DNA of 64,000 nt from NCBI RefSeq assembly GCF_001421715.1, contig NZ_LMKP01000002.1, positions 79,652-143,651 on the forward strand, read 5' to 3'. The DNA is from Sphingomonas sp. Leaf22. GTDB lineage: Bacteria; Pseudomonadota; Alphaproteobacteria; Sphingomonadales; Sphingomonadaceae. A program made the translations under genes and the position numbers. Positions 1-7,780 of this stretch are shown in pieces (position 1 is the first letter of the stretch; the number at the start of each line of letters is the position of its first letter). The notes beneath the pieces are model-generated. The model ran no database searches, was not told where the DNA came from, and saw nothing but the letters and a program-made list of their open reading frames with translations.

Positions 1-1
1 C

Positions 2-625
2 GATCGCTTGATTATCGAGGGTCTGGAGGATGCTCGCCACGCCACCTTCGCCGCCGACCTCGCCGATCCGGCGGCGGTCGTCGCGCTCATTCCGGCGGTT
101 GCGGATCGCTTCGGGCGGCGGGTCGATCTGCTCGTCAACAACGCGTCGTGCTTCCGCGCCGACGATGACAGCTATCCCGCTCCCGAATCGCTGAACGCGC
201 ACTTCGCGGTCAACGCCGCCGCGCCGTTCGCGCTCGCCACGGCATTGGCGGGGCAGGGCGGATCGGCGGTCGTCAACATTCTCGACCAGCGGATCGCGCA
301 TCCGCATCGCGACCAGCTTGCCTATACCCTGTCAAAACAGGCACTTGCCGAGGCGACCCGGACCCTCTCCCTCGCGTTGGCACCGTCGGTCCGCGTCAAT
401 GGCGTCGCGCCGGGGCTGACCATCGCGACCGACGATTACGATCCCGACCAGTTGCAGCGACTGGCGGCGATGATGCCGCTCGAACGCCTGCCGACCGCCG
501 ATCAGGTCGCCGATGCCGTGATCTTCCTGGCCGGCGCTACCGCATCGACCGGTCAGGTGCTGTTCGTCGACGGCGGGGCGGGGCTGGTTCGGTTCGAACG
601 CGACTTCATCCACCTCGGTCGCTGA
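2..625 (+). CDS. SDR family oxidoreductase, FolM/pteridine-reductase-like, 5' truncated by the window
   Basis: This is the C-terminal two thirds of a short-chain dehydrogenase/reductase. The glycine-rich nucleotide-binding motif is missing because the reading frame runs open through the left edge; the first possible internal start (TTG at 8) already lies inside the Rossmann fold. Visible are LVNNASCF (the NNAG-type motif, in the NNAS form common in pteridine reductases), the active-site segment YTLSK with Tyr and Lys, VAPG, and the C-terminal VDGG. The NNAS form and the short spacing recall FolM/pteridine reductase, which reduces dihydromonapterin or dihydrobiopterin, but substrate cannot be read from this fragment. 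It ends 4 nt before the convergent lipoprotein gene. Confidence 0.82.
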   Translation, partial: DRLIIEGLEDARHATFAADLADPAAVVALIPAVADRFGRRVDLLVNNASCFRADDDSYPAPESLNAHFAVNAAAPFALATALAGQGGSAVVNILDQRIAHPHRDQLAYTLSKQALAEATRTLSLALAPSVRVNGVAPGLTIATDDYDPDQLQRLAAMMPLERLPTADQVADAVIFLAGATASTGQVLFVDGGAGLVRFERDFIHLGR

Positions 626-629
626 TCGC

Positions 630-1487
630 TCAGCCGCGGCGACCGTCGTTGCAGGGGCCTAACTGCTCGCGCACGAACGCATAATCCTCGCGGGCGATCG
701 TCGCATTGTCGTCTTCCTGTGCCTGCAGGCTTCCCTCGGGCAGGGCGTCCGGCAATCCACATGCCAGCCGGTACCATGCCAGCGTGTCGCGCTGCGGCGC
801 GCCGCCCGCCTCGTCGATGATATCGCCCAGCGACAATGCCCATCGCTTCGCCTCGCCCGGCCGGCGCAGGACCAGCAGCGATACCGGATTGCCATCGCCG
901 GTCTTCAGGAAGATCTGCGTTTCGCCCTCGCCGGGCAACGTTCCGGGAACGTGAAACGCATTGCCGACCCCGGTCACCGCCGGCGGCGCGTCGGGCGCAA
1001 GCACGTCGCGAACGACACCGCGTACCCGCTGGTCGAGTGCGGGGCTCCACGCAAATTGCGCATCGGGCGTCAGCAATTGTATCTGATCGGGACGTCCCGC
1101 CACGGCACGGGCGAACGCGATGACCCGCTGGCGCTTCAGATTGGGCGCTCGGCCGCGCGGATCGAACGGAACGTCGACCAGATAGCCGACGCGCGCCGGC
1201 AACGGTCCGTTCGCGCGGATCAGCGCGCCGACATCGACGGTGACGTAGAACCGGACATGCCCCGGTGCCAGTCCGGCCGCTTCGGCCGGTGGGATGCGCG
1301 CGGCGGAGCGAATCGTCGCATCCAGCACGATATCACCGTCGAGCGACAGGCTGACCAGTTGCGCGTAGGATGGCCCGGATGATTCGGTAACGATAACATC
1401 CGGCGTGCCATTCTGACGCGCGACGACCGGGCCACACCCGATCAGAAACAGGGACATGCCGGTCGCGGCTAGGAAAATGCGCTTCAT
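630..1487 (-). CDS. Predicted lipoprotein of unknown function
   Basis: I do not recognise a family. The protein of 285 residues starts with a basic n-region (MKRIF), a hydrophobic stretch and a lipobox LIGC with the acylated Cys at about residue 18, so it should be exported and anchored to a membrane by lipid. An ATG four codons upstream (1499) is possible, but MKRIF gives a normal signal peptide. The rest is soluble, with two Cys near the C terminus that could form a disulfide in the periplasm. It lies tail to tail with the SDR gene. The 222 bases to tonB on the other side show no other gene. Function is open; only lipoprotein export is supported. Confidence 0.62.
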   Translation of the reverse strand: MKRIFLAATGMSLFLIGCGPVVARQNGTPDVIVTESSGPSYAQLVSLSLDGDIVLDATIRSAARIPPAEAAGLAPGHVRFYVTVDVGALIRANGPLPARVGYLVDVPFDPRGRAPNLKRQRVIAFARAVAGRPDQIQLLTPDAQFAWSPALDQRVRGVVRDVLAPDAPPAVTGVGNAFHVPGTLPGEGETQIFLKTGDGNPVSLLVLRRPGEAKRWALSLGDIIDEAGGAPQRDTLAWYRLACGLPDALPEGSLQAQEDDNATIAREDYAFVREQLGPCNDGRRG

Positions 1488-1709
1488 CCTGCCGGTCATA
1501 ATCGCCGGAAATGCTGGGTTACAGACTTATTTCGGTAATGGCGCGATTGTACGATTGTTTCGTCCGACAAAGCGTTTGCGTCGTTTAAAAGGCCGCGATA
1601 GACAATCGCGTCCGGAATGCCGCGTAGCCCCGGACACGACGGTCGTTGCGCGCCGGTTTCGCCGGACGGACCGACCCAATGTACCGGGCTAGAGGAGTTT
1701 GGTTGCTGA

Positions 1710-2402
1710 ATGGCTTACGCTGATCAAAAAGCAGGTAATGGCCGGATCGTCGCGCTGATCATCGTGGGGTTGCTCCACGTTCTGATCGGGTATGCGTTCA
1801 TTTCCGGTCTTGCCTATAAATATGTGAAGAAGGTGACTGAGGATACCGAGACGTTCGACGTCGAGGAACCGCCACCCCCGCCCGAGGAAATTCCTCCTCC
1901 CCCGCCGCCACCTGACCAGCCGCAGCCGCAGTCGCCGCCGCCGGTCGTGACGCCGCCGCCGATCGTCCAGACCCAGGCTCCGCCGCCGGTCGTGATGCAG
2001 TCGGTGACGACGCCGCCGCCGTCCTATGCGCCGATTCCGACTGCCGGCCCGCCTGCGCCGCCGGTTCCTGCCGCGCCGCCTGCACCGCCGGCACCGGTCA
2101 TCAGCAAGGCTGCTGGTGCCAAGGGCGATCCGTCACAGTGGATTACGCAGGAAGATTATCCCGCGTCGGCGCTGAACAGCGGTGACGAAGGCGTCACGGC
2201 GATCTCGTGGGACATCAACGCCCAGGGGCGCGTCGAAAACTGCCGCGTGACCTCGTCGAGCGGTTCGGCCGCGCTGGATCGGGCCGCGTGCTCGGCCCTG
2301 CAACGCCGCGCCCGTTACTCGCCGGCACTCGATCAGTCGGGTAATGCGATCCGTTCGAGTTCGTCGCGTCGCGTTCGCTGGCAGCTGCCGGCCGATCGGT
2401 AA
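1710..2402 (+). CDS. tonB: Energy transducer TonB
   Basis: TonB spans the periplasm and passes the proton-motive force from ExbB/ExbD to outer-membrane receptors. The 230-residue protein has one N-terminal membrane segment (about residues 13-33), a long proline-rich spacer with Pro-Pro-Pro runs and EP/PP repeats (about 53-130), and a C-terminal TonB domain (about 145-230) containing a DYP-x-A segment. A Shine-Dalgarno AGGAG lies about 13 nt before the ATG. It is first in a same-strand cluster with exbB and two exbD genes, which fixes the assignment. In this window it would serve the two TonB-dependent receptors at about 17 and 61 kb, although those are not in the same operon. Confidence 0.93.
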   Translation: MAYADQKAGNGRIVALIIVGLLHVLIGYAFISGLAYKYVKKVTEDTETFDVEEPPPPPEEIPPPPPPPDQPQPQSPPPVVTPPPIVQTQAPPPVVMQSVTTPPPSYAPIPTAGPPAPPVPAAPPAPPAPVISKAAGAKGDPSQWITQEDYPASALNSGDEGVTAISWDINAQGRVENCRVTSSSGSAALDRAACSALQRRARYSPALDQSGNAIRSSSSRRVRWQLPADR

Positions 2403-2487
2403 GACCGGGTGCCTCGCGGCGAAAACGACGCGGGGCAATACCGGGGCATATTCTTCAAGAACATATCAGCTCTAAGGAAACTATTCG

Positions 2488-3282
2488 ATGCTCACTCCGA
2501 TTCTTGCTGCCGGCGCACCCGCCGGGGCTCCGAACTTCGGCTTCTACGAAGCACTGCAGCAGGGCGGCGCGATCGCGATCAGCACGCTGGTCATCCTCGT
2601 CATCATGTCGGTCGGTTCGTTCTACATTCTCTTCACCAAGCTGTTCGAACAGCAGAAGATCATGAACCAGGCGAAGCGCGTTCAGGCGTCGTTCTGGCAG
2701 TCGAATTCGCTGCGTGAAGGCGCCGCGAAGCTCGACAAGAACTCAGCCTATCGCCAGATCGTCGACGACGGCCTCTCCGCGCAGGAACAGCATGGCAAGC
2801 TGACCGATCCGGTCGAGGCACATGACTGGCTGCACGGTTCGCTCGCCCGTTCGGAAGCGTCGATCAACTCGAAGCTGAACAGCGGCCTGCCGTTCCTCGC
2901 CACCGTCGGCGCGACCTCGCCGTTCGTCGGTCTGTTCGGTACCGTCGTCGGCATCTACCGCGCGCTGGTGAAGATCGGTGCCGCCGGTCAGGCCGCCATC
3001 GGCGACGTCGCCGGTCCGGTCGGTGAAGCGCTCATCATGACCGCCATCGGTCTGGTCGTCGCGGTTCCTGCCGTGCTCGCCTACAACTGGCTGCAGAGCC
3101 GCAACAAGTCGATCCAGAAGGATCTGTCGTCCTTCTCGAACGACGTGCTGGGCTTCCTCGCGTCGAACGGTGCGGTTCGTCCGGCCATTGCCGCTCGCGG
3201 CCCGGCGCCTGTCGCCAAGCCGGCAGTCGGCAGCACCACCGCCGGCCAGGCCGGTGGCGTGCCGACCGCACCGCGCGTCTGA
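2488..3282 (+). CDS. exbB: MotA/TolQ/ExbB proton channel protein ExbB
   Basis: ExbB is the pentameric inner-membrane scaffold of the TonB motor. The 264-residue protein has three membrane segments at about residues 27-50, 133-157 and 178-201, with the conserved GLFGTVVGI stretch in the second and the EALIMTAIGL stretch opening the third, both typical of MotA/TolQ/ExbB. The C-terminal tail (about 225-264) is rich in Ala, Pro and Gly and is longer than in enteric ExbB. RBS AAGGA lies about 10 nt before the ATG. It sits 85 nt after tonB and 73 nt before exbD, so the four genes are probably co-transcribed. Confidence 0.95.
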   Translation: MLTPILAAGAPAGAPNFGFYEALQQGGAIAISTLVILVIMSVGSFYILFTKLFEQQKIMNQAKRVQASFWQSNSLREGAAKLDKNSAYRQIVDDGLSAQEQHGKLTDPVEAHDWLHGSLARSEASINSKLNSGLPFLATVGATSPFVGLFGTVVGIYRALVKIGAAGQAAIGDVAGPVGEALIMTAIGLVVAVPAVLAYNWLQSRNKSIQKDLSSFSNDVLGFLASNGAVRPAIAARGPAPVAKPAVGSTTAGQAGGVPTAPRV

Positions 3283-3355
3283 TTGGACGCTGACACCGGC
3301 GGGGTCGTGACCGATCCCGCCGGTTCGATTGAGTAAAAGTGGATAGGATAGCCTC

Positions 3356-3841
3356 ATGGCGATGAGTGTTGGCGGCGGCGGCGAAGAAGCCCCCCTCTCG
3401 GACATCAATACCACGCCGCTCGTGGACGTCATGCTCGTGCTGCTGATCATCTTCCTGATCGCGGTTCCGGTCGTGGTGCAGCAGGTGAGCGGTTTGAAGG
3501 TCCCGAAGGTCGTGTTCGAACCGACGACGACGAAGCCCGAAAACGTTTCGCTTTCGGTACAGGGCCTCGGCAACGAATGTGCGGTGTACTGGGGCCTGAC
3601 CCGGGTCAACGCCGACGAGCTGCGCACCCGCGCGGTCAAGAAGCTGGAAGACGAAATCGCCCGTCAGGGCGGGATCGGCAATCCGAAGCTGGAACTGCCC
3701 GAAGTGCACATCCGTGGCGACGTGAACACCCCGTATCGCTGCATCGGCGGTACGATCTACACGATGCAGTCGGCGGGCTTCACCAAGGTCGGGTTCATTT
3801 CGGAGCCGGACCCCAATACCACGCCGCGTGCGCGTCAATAG
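3356..3841 (+). CDS. exbD: Biopolymer transporter ExbD (first copy)
   Basis: ExbD forms the proton path with ExbB. The 161-residue protein has a short cytoplasmic N terminus, one membrane helix (about 22-43) with the essential Asp at residue 24 in the motif PLVDVMLVLL, and a periplasmic domain. Compared with the second copy, its periplasmic domain has an extra stretch and two Cys (in NECAVYW and YRCIGG), which could form a disulfide. It lies 12 nt before the second ExbD gene. Two tandem exbD genes after exbB are known from other receptor-rich Gram-negatives such as Xanthomonas. Confidence 0.94.
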   Translation: MAMSVGGGGEEAPLSDINTTPLVDVMLVLLIIFLIAVPVVVQQVSGLKVPKVVFEPTTTKPENVSLSVQGLGNECAVYWGLTRVNADELRTRAVKKLEDEIARQGGIGNPKLELPEVHIRGDVNTPYRCIGGTIYTMQSAGFTKVGFISEPDPNTTPRARQ

Positions 3842-3853
3842 GAGTAGCCTGAC

Positions 3854-4282
3854 ATGGCAATGAGCAGTGGCGGTCGCTCAGACGACGAACCCATGATGGA
3901 CATGAACACCACGCCGTTGATCGACGTGCTGCTCGTGCTCCTGATCATGTTCATCATCACCATCCCGATCCAGAGCCACGCGGTGAAGGTCGATCTGCCG
4001 CAGCCGGACAATCGGCCGCAGCAGAATATCGACCCGGTCAAGAACAAGATCGCGATCAATGCGCAGGGCCAGACCTTCTGGAACGGCACGCCGGTCGATG
4101 AAGTCACGCTGACGCAGTTTCTCGATCAGACGGTGGCGATGACCCCGCAGCCCGAACTCCATTTCCAGCCGGACGCGACGGCGCGGTACGAAGTGGTCGA
4201 CGGGGTGCTCGCGATCATCAAGCGGGCGAACGTGACGAAGCTAGGCTTCGTCGGTAACGAACAGTACCGCGCCGACTTCTGA
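3854..4282 (+). CDS. exbD: Biopolymer transporter ExbD (second copy)
   Basis: This is the second ExbD paralogue, 142 residues. It opens almost like the first copy (MAMS-x-GG) and keeps the membrane helix with the proton-carrying Asp24 in PLIDVLLVLL. It lacks the Cys-containing insert of its neighbour, so it looks more like a canonical ExbD. It is the last gene of the tonB cluster and is followed 21 nt later by a strong intrinsic terminator. Because both copies keep the Asp, both may be functional. Whether they mix in one complex or serve different receptors cannot be told from sequence. Confidence 0.94.
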   Translation: MAMSSGGRSDDEPMMDMNTTPLIDVLLVLLIMFIITIPIQSHAVKVDLPQPDNRPQQNIDPVKNKIAINAQGQTFWNGTPVDEVTLTQFLDQTVAMTPQPELHFQPDATARYEVVDGVLAIIKRANVTKLGFVGNEQYRADF

Positions 4283-4303
4283 TCGCGCGCGCCACTGTCT
4301 CGC

Positions 4304-4332
4304 AAAGGGGCGGCTTCGGCCGCCCCTTTTTT
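4304..4332 (+). terminator. Intrinsic terminator of the tonB-exbBDD operon
   Basis: An 8-bp perfect GC stem (GGGGCGGC / GCCGCCCC) with a TTCG loop is extended by A-T pairs and followed by six T. It lies 21 nt after the second exbD stop codon. Confidence 0.9.
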
Positions 4333-4407
4333 CGTGCCCGGCTTGCGGAGCCGTCGTAAAAGTGAAACATTGATGTCATCACGATGTAACAAACAGGAGA
4401 TGATGTC

Positions 4408-4779
4408 ATGCGAATCGGAACGCTCGTACTGCTTGCCCCGGCGCTGGCGGCTATGGGTTTCGCCGCCAGCGCGAACGCCCAGGATGCGCAATACGCGCAC
4501 GCGGCAATAGAGGCCGGCAAACTACCACAGGCCGAACGCGCCCTCGAACGCGACACCCGCGCCGGCAGCCGTGAACCTCAGGTTTTGCTGAACTTGGCGG
4601 CGGTGTACGCCATGACGGATCGTCCTGACGCAGCCCGCGCGTTATATGCTCGCGTGCTGGCCGGCGAGGACGCGTCCTTGCTGATGCAGTCGGATCAGGT
4701 GGCGCGCGCGCATGACGTAGCCCGCCGCGGACTTCGAATGCTCGACCGTTCCGGTACGCAGCAACTCACCGCCCGGTGA
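4408..4779 (+). CDS. Small secreted TPR-like protein
   Basis: The product of 123 residues has a clear signal peptide (about residues 1-24, ending ASANA-QD), so it should be periplasmic. The mature part is mostly helical, and the segment around LLNLAAVYAMTDRPDAARALY (residues about 59-79) has the spacing of a tetratricopeptide repeat (W/L-x2-L-G-x2-Y...A-x3-Y/F). The start is supported by CAGGAG 8 nt upstream of the ATG. It stands alone between two terminators, so it is probably a monocistronic transcript. A scaffold or assembly role is typical for such repeats, but no specific function can be assigned. Confidence 0.72.
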   Translation: MRIGTLVLLAPALAAMGFAASANAQDAQYAHAAIEAGKLPQAERALERDTRAGSREPQVLLNLAAVYAMTDRPDAARALYARVLAGEDASLLMQSDQVARAHDVARRGLRMLDRSGTQQLTAR

Positions 4780-4850
4780 CCCGTAAGGCTACTTTCTAGG
4801 GCGTATGACGCTTGGTCGACGTAGTTTGCGTCGACGGGCTATGCTGAACA

Positions 4851-4886
4851 AAAAGCGCCGCCGGCTGACGCCGACGGCGTTTTCTT
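4851..4886 (+). terminator. Intrinsic terminator after the TPR-like gene
   Basis: A 10-bp GC stem with one mismatch (4856-4865 with 4870-4879, loop TGAC) is flanked by AAAA on the left and TTTTCTT on the right, so it could act in both directions. Confidence 0.75.
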
Positions 4887-5213
4887 ATTCTACCCAAAGC
4901 CTGTAGCGCTCACGCGGTAGCGCAGCGAGCACAGCTTGAGCATAGGGCTGACGCGAAGCCTTCGAGGGGTGACCAGAGCGGTTCCAAACGGCTCTCAAGG
5001 TTGTGTTCCCGAGCCATTCACAACCGGCGCTCAAGCGTGGCGAAAGATATTTCGATCGAATTTCGCTCGGAGTTAGAGGGTTTCGGCATGCAAGCCTCGA
5101 CCTGAGCGGCGTCTACGCTGCGGTACTGCACACATTATCGGGTCACCACGTCACCGTTACTCGCGTCACCCGAAAAATTCCCGGGATAACGCAGGCAACG
5201 GCGCAGGCGGTGC
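4887..5213. other. Intergenic stretch without a recognised gene
   Basis: I see no supported gene here. It holds a 7-bp inverted repeat (GGTTGTG at 4999-5005, CACAACC at 5019-5025) and a GTAGCGCT octamer at about 4902, which equals the core of the xyl-box at 7672 but sits at the 3' end of the GH3 gene, where a control role is doubtful. A 74-codon open frame from 5003 has no RBS, has poor composition, and runs into the end of the GH3 gene. Confidence 0.6.
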
Positions 5214-7622
5214 TCAGCGAACCGTAAGGGTCGTCGTCTTCAGTGCCGTCGAGCTGTTGCCGGCGCTGATGGTGAACGTGCCCGGCTCGACGACGCGGTG
5301 CATCGCGACATTCCAGAAGGCGAAGTCCGACGGCTTCAGATCGAACGTCACCGTCCGCTTTTCGCCCGGCTGCAACGTCACGCGCTGAAAGTGCTTCAGT
5401 TCGAGCACCGGGCGGGTAACGGTCGCTTCGTCGTCGCGGACGTAGAGCTGGACGACCTCGTCCCCGGCGCGGCGGCCGGTGTTGGCGACGTCGACCGACA
5501 CGCGTACCGTGTCGTCGCGGCCGATCGTCGCCTTGGCGAGGCGCGGCGCACCGACGTCGAAGCTGGTATAGGACAGGCCATAGCCGAACGGGTAGAGCGG
5601 GGCGGTGGTGTCGAACAGATACCCGCGCCGCGCGGTCGGCTTGTGGTTGTAGAAGATCGGCAACTGCCCTTCGCTGCGCGGGACCGACACCGGCAGCTTG
5701 CCGCCCGGATTGGCGCGACCGAGCACGACATCGGCGACGGCGTTGCCGGTTTCCTGACCCAGATACCAGCCCTCGACGATCGCGGGGGCATTCGCCTCCA
5801 GATAGGTCGCGGCGAGCGGGCCGCCGTTCAGCAGCACGACCACCACCGGCTTGCCGGTCGCGAACAGACGGCGGGCCAGTTCGTTCTGTTCGCCGATCAG
5901 GTCTAGATTCTGCCGGTCGCCGAGATGCGCGTCGGCCCATGCCTCACGACTCAATTGTTCGTTCTGGCCCAGTACCAGCAGGATGGTGTCGGCTTGCGCC
6001 GCCTTGCGCACCGCTTCCTCGATCAGGGGGGCATTCTCGGCCGCCGGGACGAGGTCGACCTTGTCGGCAGCCCATTGACGGCTGCGGGTCAGACGAACGC
6101 CCTCGGCGTAATCGACCGAGAAGCGGCCCTGTGCGGCTTGCTGCATGCCCTCCAGCACGCTGACGACGTGTTTCGGCACGTCCGAATAGCCGCCGATCGG
6201 GGTGTCGCGGGCATGGGTGCCGACGACCAGCATCCTGCCGACCTTGGCCGGGTCGAGCGGCAGCAGGTTGTTCCGGTTCTTCAGCAGGACCATCGATCGG
6301 ACGGCGGCTTCTCGGGCCAGCGCGATCGCGTCGGGCGTCGCGGTCTTGGCCTCGGCGGTGCGGGCATCGGCATAGGGGTTTTCGAACAGGCCCATCTGGA
6401 ACTTCATGGTCAGGATGCGGCGAACGGCATTGTCGACCTGTTCCTGTGGGACCTGCCCCGACTTGACCATCTGCGCGAGCGTCGACCAGCCCTCGGCATC
6501 GGGCAACTCCATGTCGACGCCCGCATCCAGTGCGCGGCGACCGGCGGCGGCCATGTCGCTGCCGTAAAGATGGTGGCGGGTATTCAGCTCCTTGATCGCG
6601 AAATAATCGCTGACCACCGACCCCTTATACCCCCATTCGCGGCGCAGCACGTCGTCCAGCAGCCATTTGTTGGCGTGGCTGGGGATGCCGTCGATCTCGT
6701 TATACGACGCCATCACCGCCTGCACCGGCAGCTCCTTGACCGCACGTTCGAACGGCGGGAAAAAATTCTCGCGCAGCGTCCGTTCGGAGATGTTGGCGGG
6801 GCCGACATTGGTCCCGTTTTCTGGCTGACCATGGCCGGTCATGTGCTTCAACGTGACCATGACCTTCGTCGGCGCGAGCGGCAGGGTCGTGCCCTGAAAC
6901 CCGCGGATCGCGGCAAGGCCCATTTCGCCGACCAGAACCGGGTCCTCGCCATAGGTTTCCTCGATCCGGCCCCAACGCGGGTCGCGGGCGACGTCGACGA
7001 CGGGCGCAAGCGCGAGGTTAGCACCGCGGGCACGCATTTCGCGGGCGGCGACGCCGAACACGCGCTCGACCAGCGCCGGGTCCCACGACGATGCCAGCGC
7101 GATCGACTGTGGAAAGCTGGTCGCCCCGCGCGCGACATAGCCGTGCAATGCTTCCTCATGCATGATCATCGGGATGCCGAGCCGGGTGTTCTCGACCGCC
7201 CAGCGTTGCGCGGCGTTGATATAGTCGGCGGTCTCCTGTGCGGTGCGGTTGACCGCGTCGGCGGCGACGCCGGCCGCATTGTTGCTGGCGGTCACGCCGC
7301 GCTTGTCGGAGGGGCGGGTAATCTGGCCGAGGCCGTTGGGAAAAACACGCGATGCCTTGGCCGCCGAGAAATTGCCCTTCGCGTCCTGGATATCACCCTT
7401 TTTTTCCCAAACGCCGATCATCTGGGCGACCTTTTCCTCCAGCGTCATGCGGCGCAGCAGGTCCTCGGCGCGGGCAGCGACCGGTTGCGACGCATCCTTG
7501 TACAGCATCCGCTCGGCCGATGGAGGACGGTTGGGGCGGGTCTGCGCGACGAGGGTACCGGTCGCGGCGGTCGCCAGCAGACAGGCAAGCGCAAGGCGTA
7601 CGGGCTTGGCGCGAAGGGTCAC
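5214..7622 (-). CDS. Glycoside hydrolase family 3, beta-glucosidase/beta-xylosidase (BglX-like), secreted
   Basis: A full-length GH3 enzyme of 802 residues. A signal peptide covers about residues 1-26. The N-terminal barrel shows the LKH segment (Lys259, His260), DPRWGR (214-219) and the nucleophile Asp339 in GSVVSDY. The alpha/beta sandwich follows, and the C-terminal fibronectin III-like domain contains the DEVVQLYV segment. The start is GTG with GGGAGAG five bases upstream. It should remove beta-linked sugars from the non-reducing ends of oligosaccharides in the periplasm. A palindrome matching the xyl-box lies 50 bases upstream and a LacI gene is divergent, so xylo-oligosaccharides are the likely substrate. 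GH3 sequence alone does not separate glucosidase from xylosidase. Confidence 0.92.
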   Translation of the reverse strand: MTLRAKPVRLALACLLATAATGTLVAQTRPNRPPSAERMLYKDASQPVAARAEDLLRRMTLEEKVAQMIGVWEKKGDIQDAKGNFSAAKASRVFPNGLGQITRPSDKRGVTASNNAAGVAADAVNRTAQETADYINAAQRWAVENTRLGIPMIMHEEALHGYVARGATSFPQSIALASSWDPALVERVFGVAAREMRARGANLALAPVVDVARDPRWGRIEETYGEDPVLVGEMGLAAIRGFQGTTLPLAPTKVMVTLKHMTGHGQPENGTNVGPANISERTLRENFFPPFERAVKELPVQAVMASYNEIDGIPSHANKWLLDDVLRREWGYKGSVVSDYFAIKELNTRHHLYGSDMAAAGRRALDAGVDMELPDAEGWSTLAQMVKSGQVPQEQVDNAVRRILTMKFQMGLFENPYADARTAEAKTATPDAIALAREAAVRSMVLLKNRNNLLPLDPAKVGRMLVVGTHARDTPIGGYSDVPKHVVSVLEGMQQAAQGRFSVDYAEGVRLTRSRQWAADKVDLVPAAENAPLIEEAVRKAAQADTILLVLGQNEQLSREAWADAHLGDRQNLDLIGEQNELARRLFATGKPVVVVLLNGGPLAATYLEANAPAIVEGWYLGQETGNAVADVVLGRANPGGKLPVSVPRSEGQLPIFYNHKPTARRGYLFDTTAPLYPFGYGLSYTSFDVGAPRLAKATIGRDDTVRVSVDVANTGRRAGDEVVQLYVRDDEATVTRPVLELKHFQRVTLQPGEKRTVTFDLKPSDFAFWNVAMHRVVEPGTFTISAGNSSTALKTTTLTVR

Positions 7623-7671
7623 AATCTCTCTCCCAGGGCATTCGGCATCCGGTAAAACCGCCGCCGCTATT

Positions 7672-7685
7672 TGGTAGCGCTATCA
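7672..7685. promoter_or_regulatory. Candidate XylR (LacI-type) operator, xyl-box-like
   Basis: TGGTAGCGCTATCA is a 14-bp near-perfect palindrome about 50 nt before the GH3 start and 96 nt before the LacI start. As I recall, the Xanthomonas xyl-box is TGGTAGCGCTAACA, one base different, and the xylose-inducible motif of Caulobacter is of the same type. It could control both divergent genes. Confidence 0.7.
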
Positions 7686-7780
7686 GCTATCTTGCGTTGA
7701 GAAATTCGTCAACCGATCGTCCCAATTGCATTCGTTCGTTCGGCACCATAAGCTTTGCACCAAGGGAGCCGTTTTTACCC

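Noticed and set aside
4815..4835. Inverted repeat GTCGACG/CGTCGAC as a terminator or operator
   Set aside because: Short, without a T-run and just before a better terminator; probably chance.
5003..5227. 74-codon open frame on the + strand
   Set aside because: No ribosome site, poor composition and it overlaps the end of the GH3 gene; no family seen.
5925..7655. 576-codon frame antisense to GH3
   Set aside because: Low-complexity Arg/Gly/His-rich translation typical of the complement of a high-GC gene; GH3 is clearly the coding strand.
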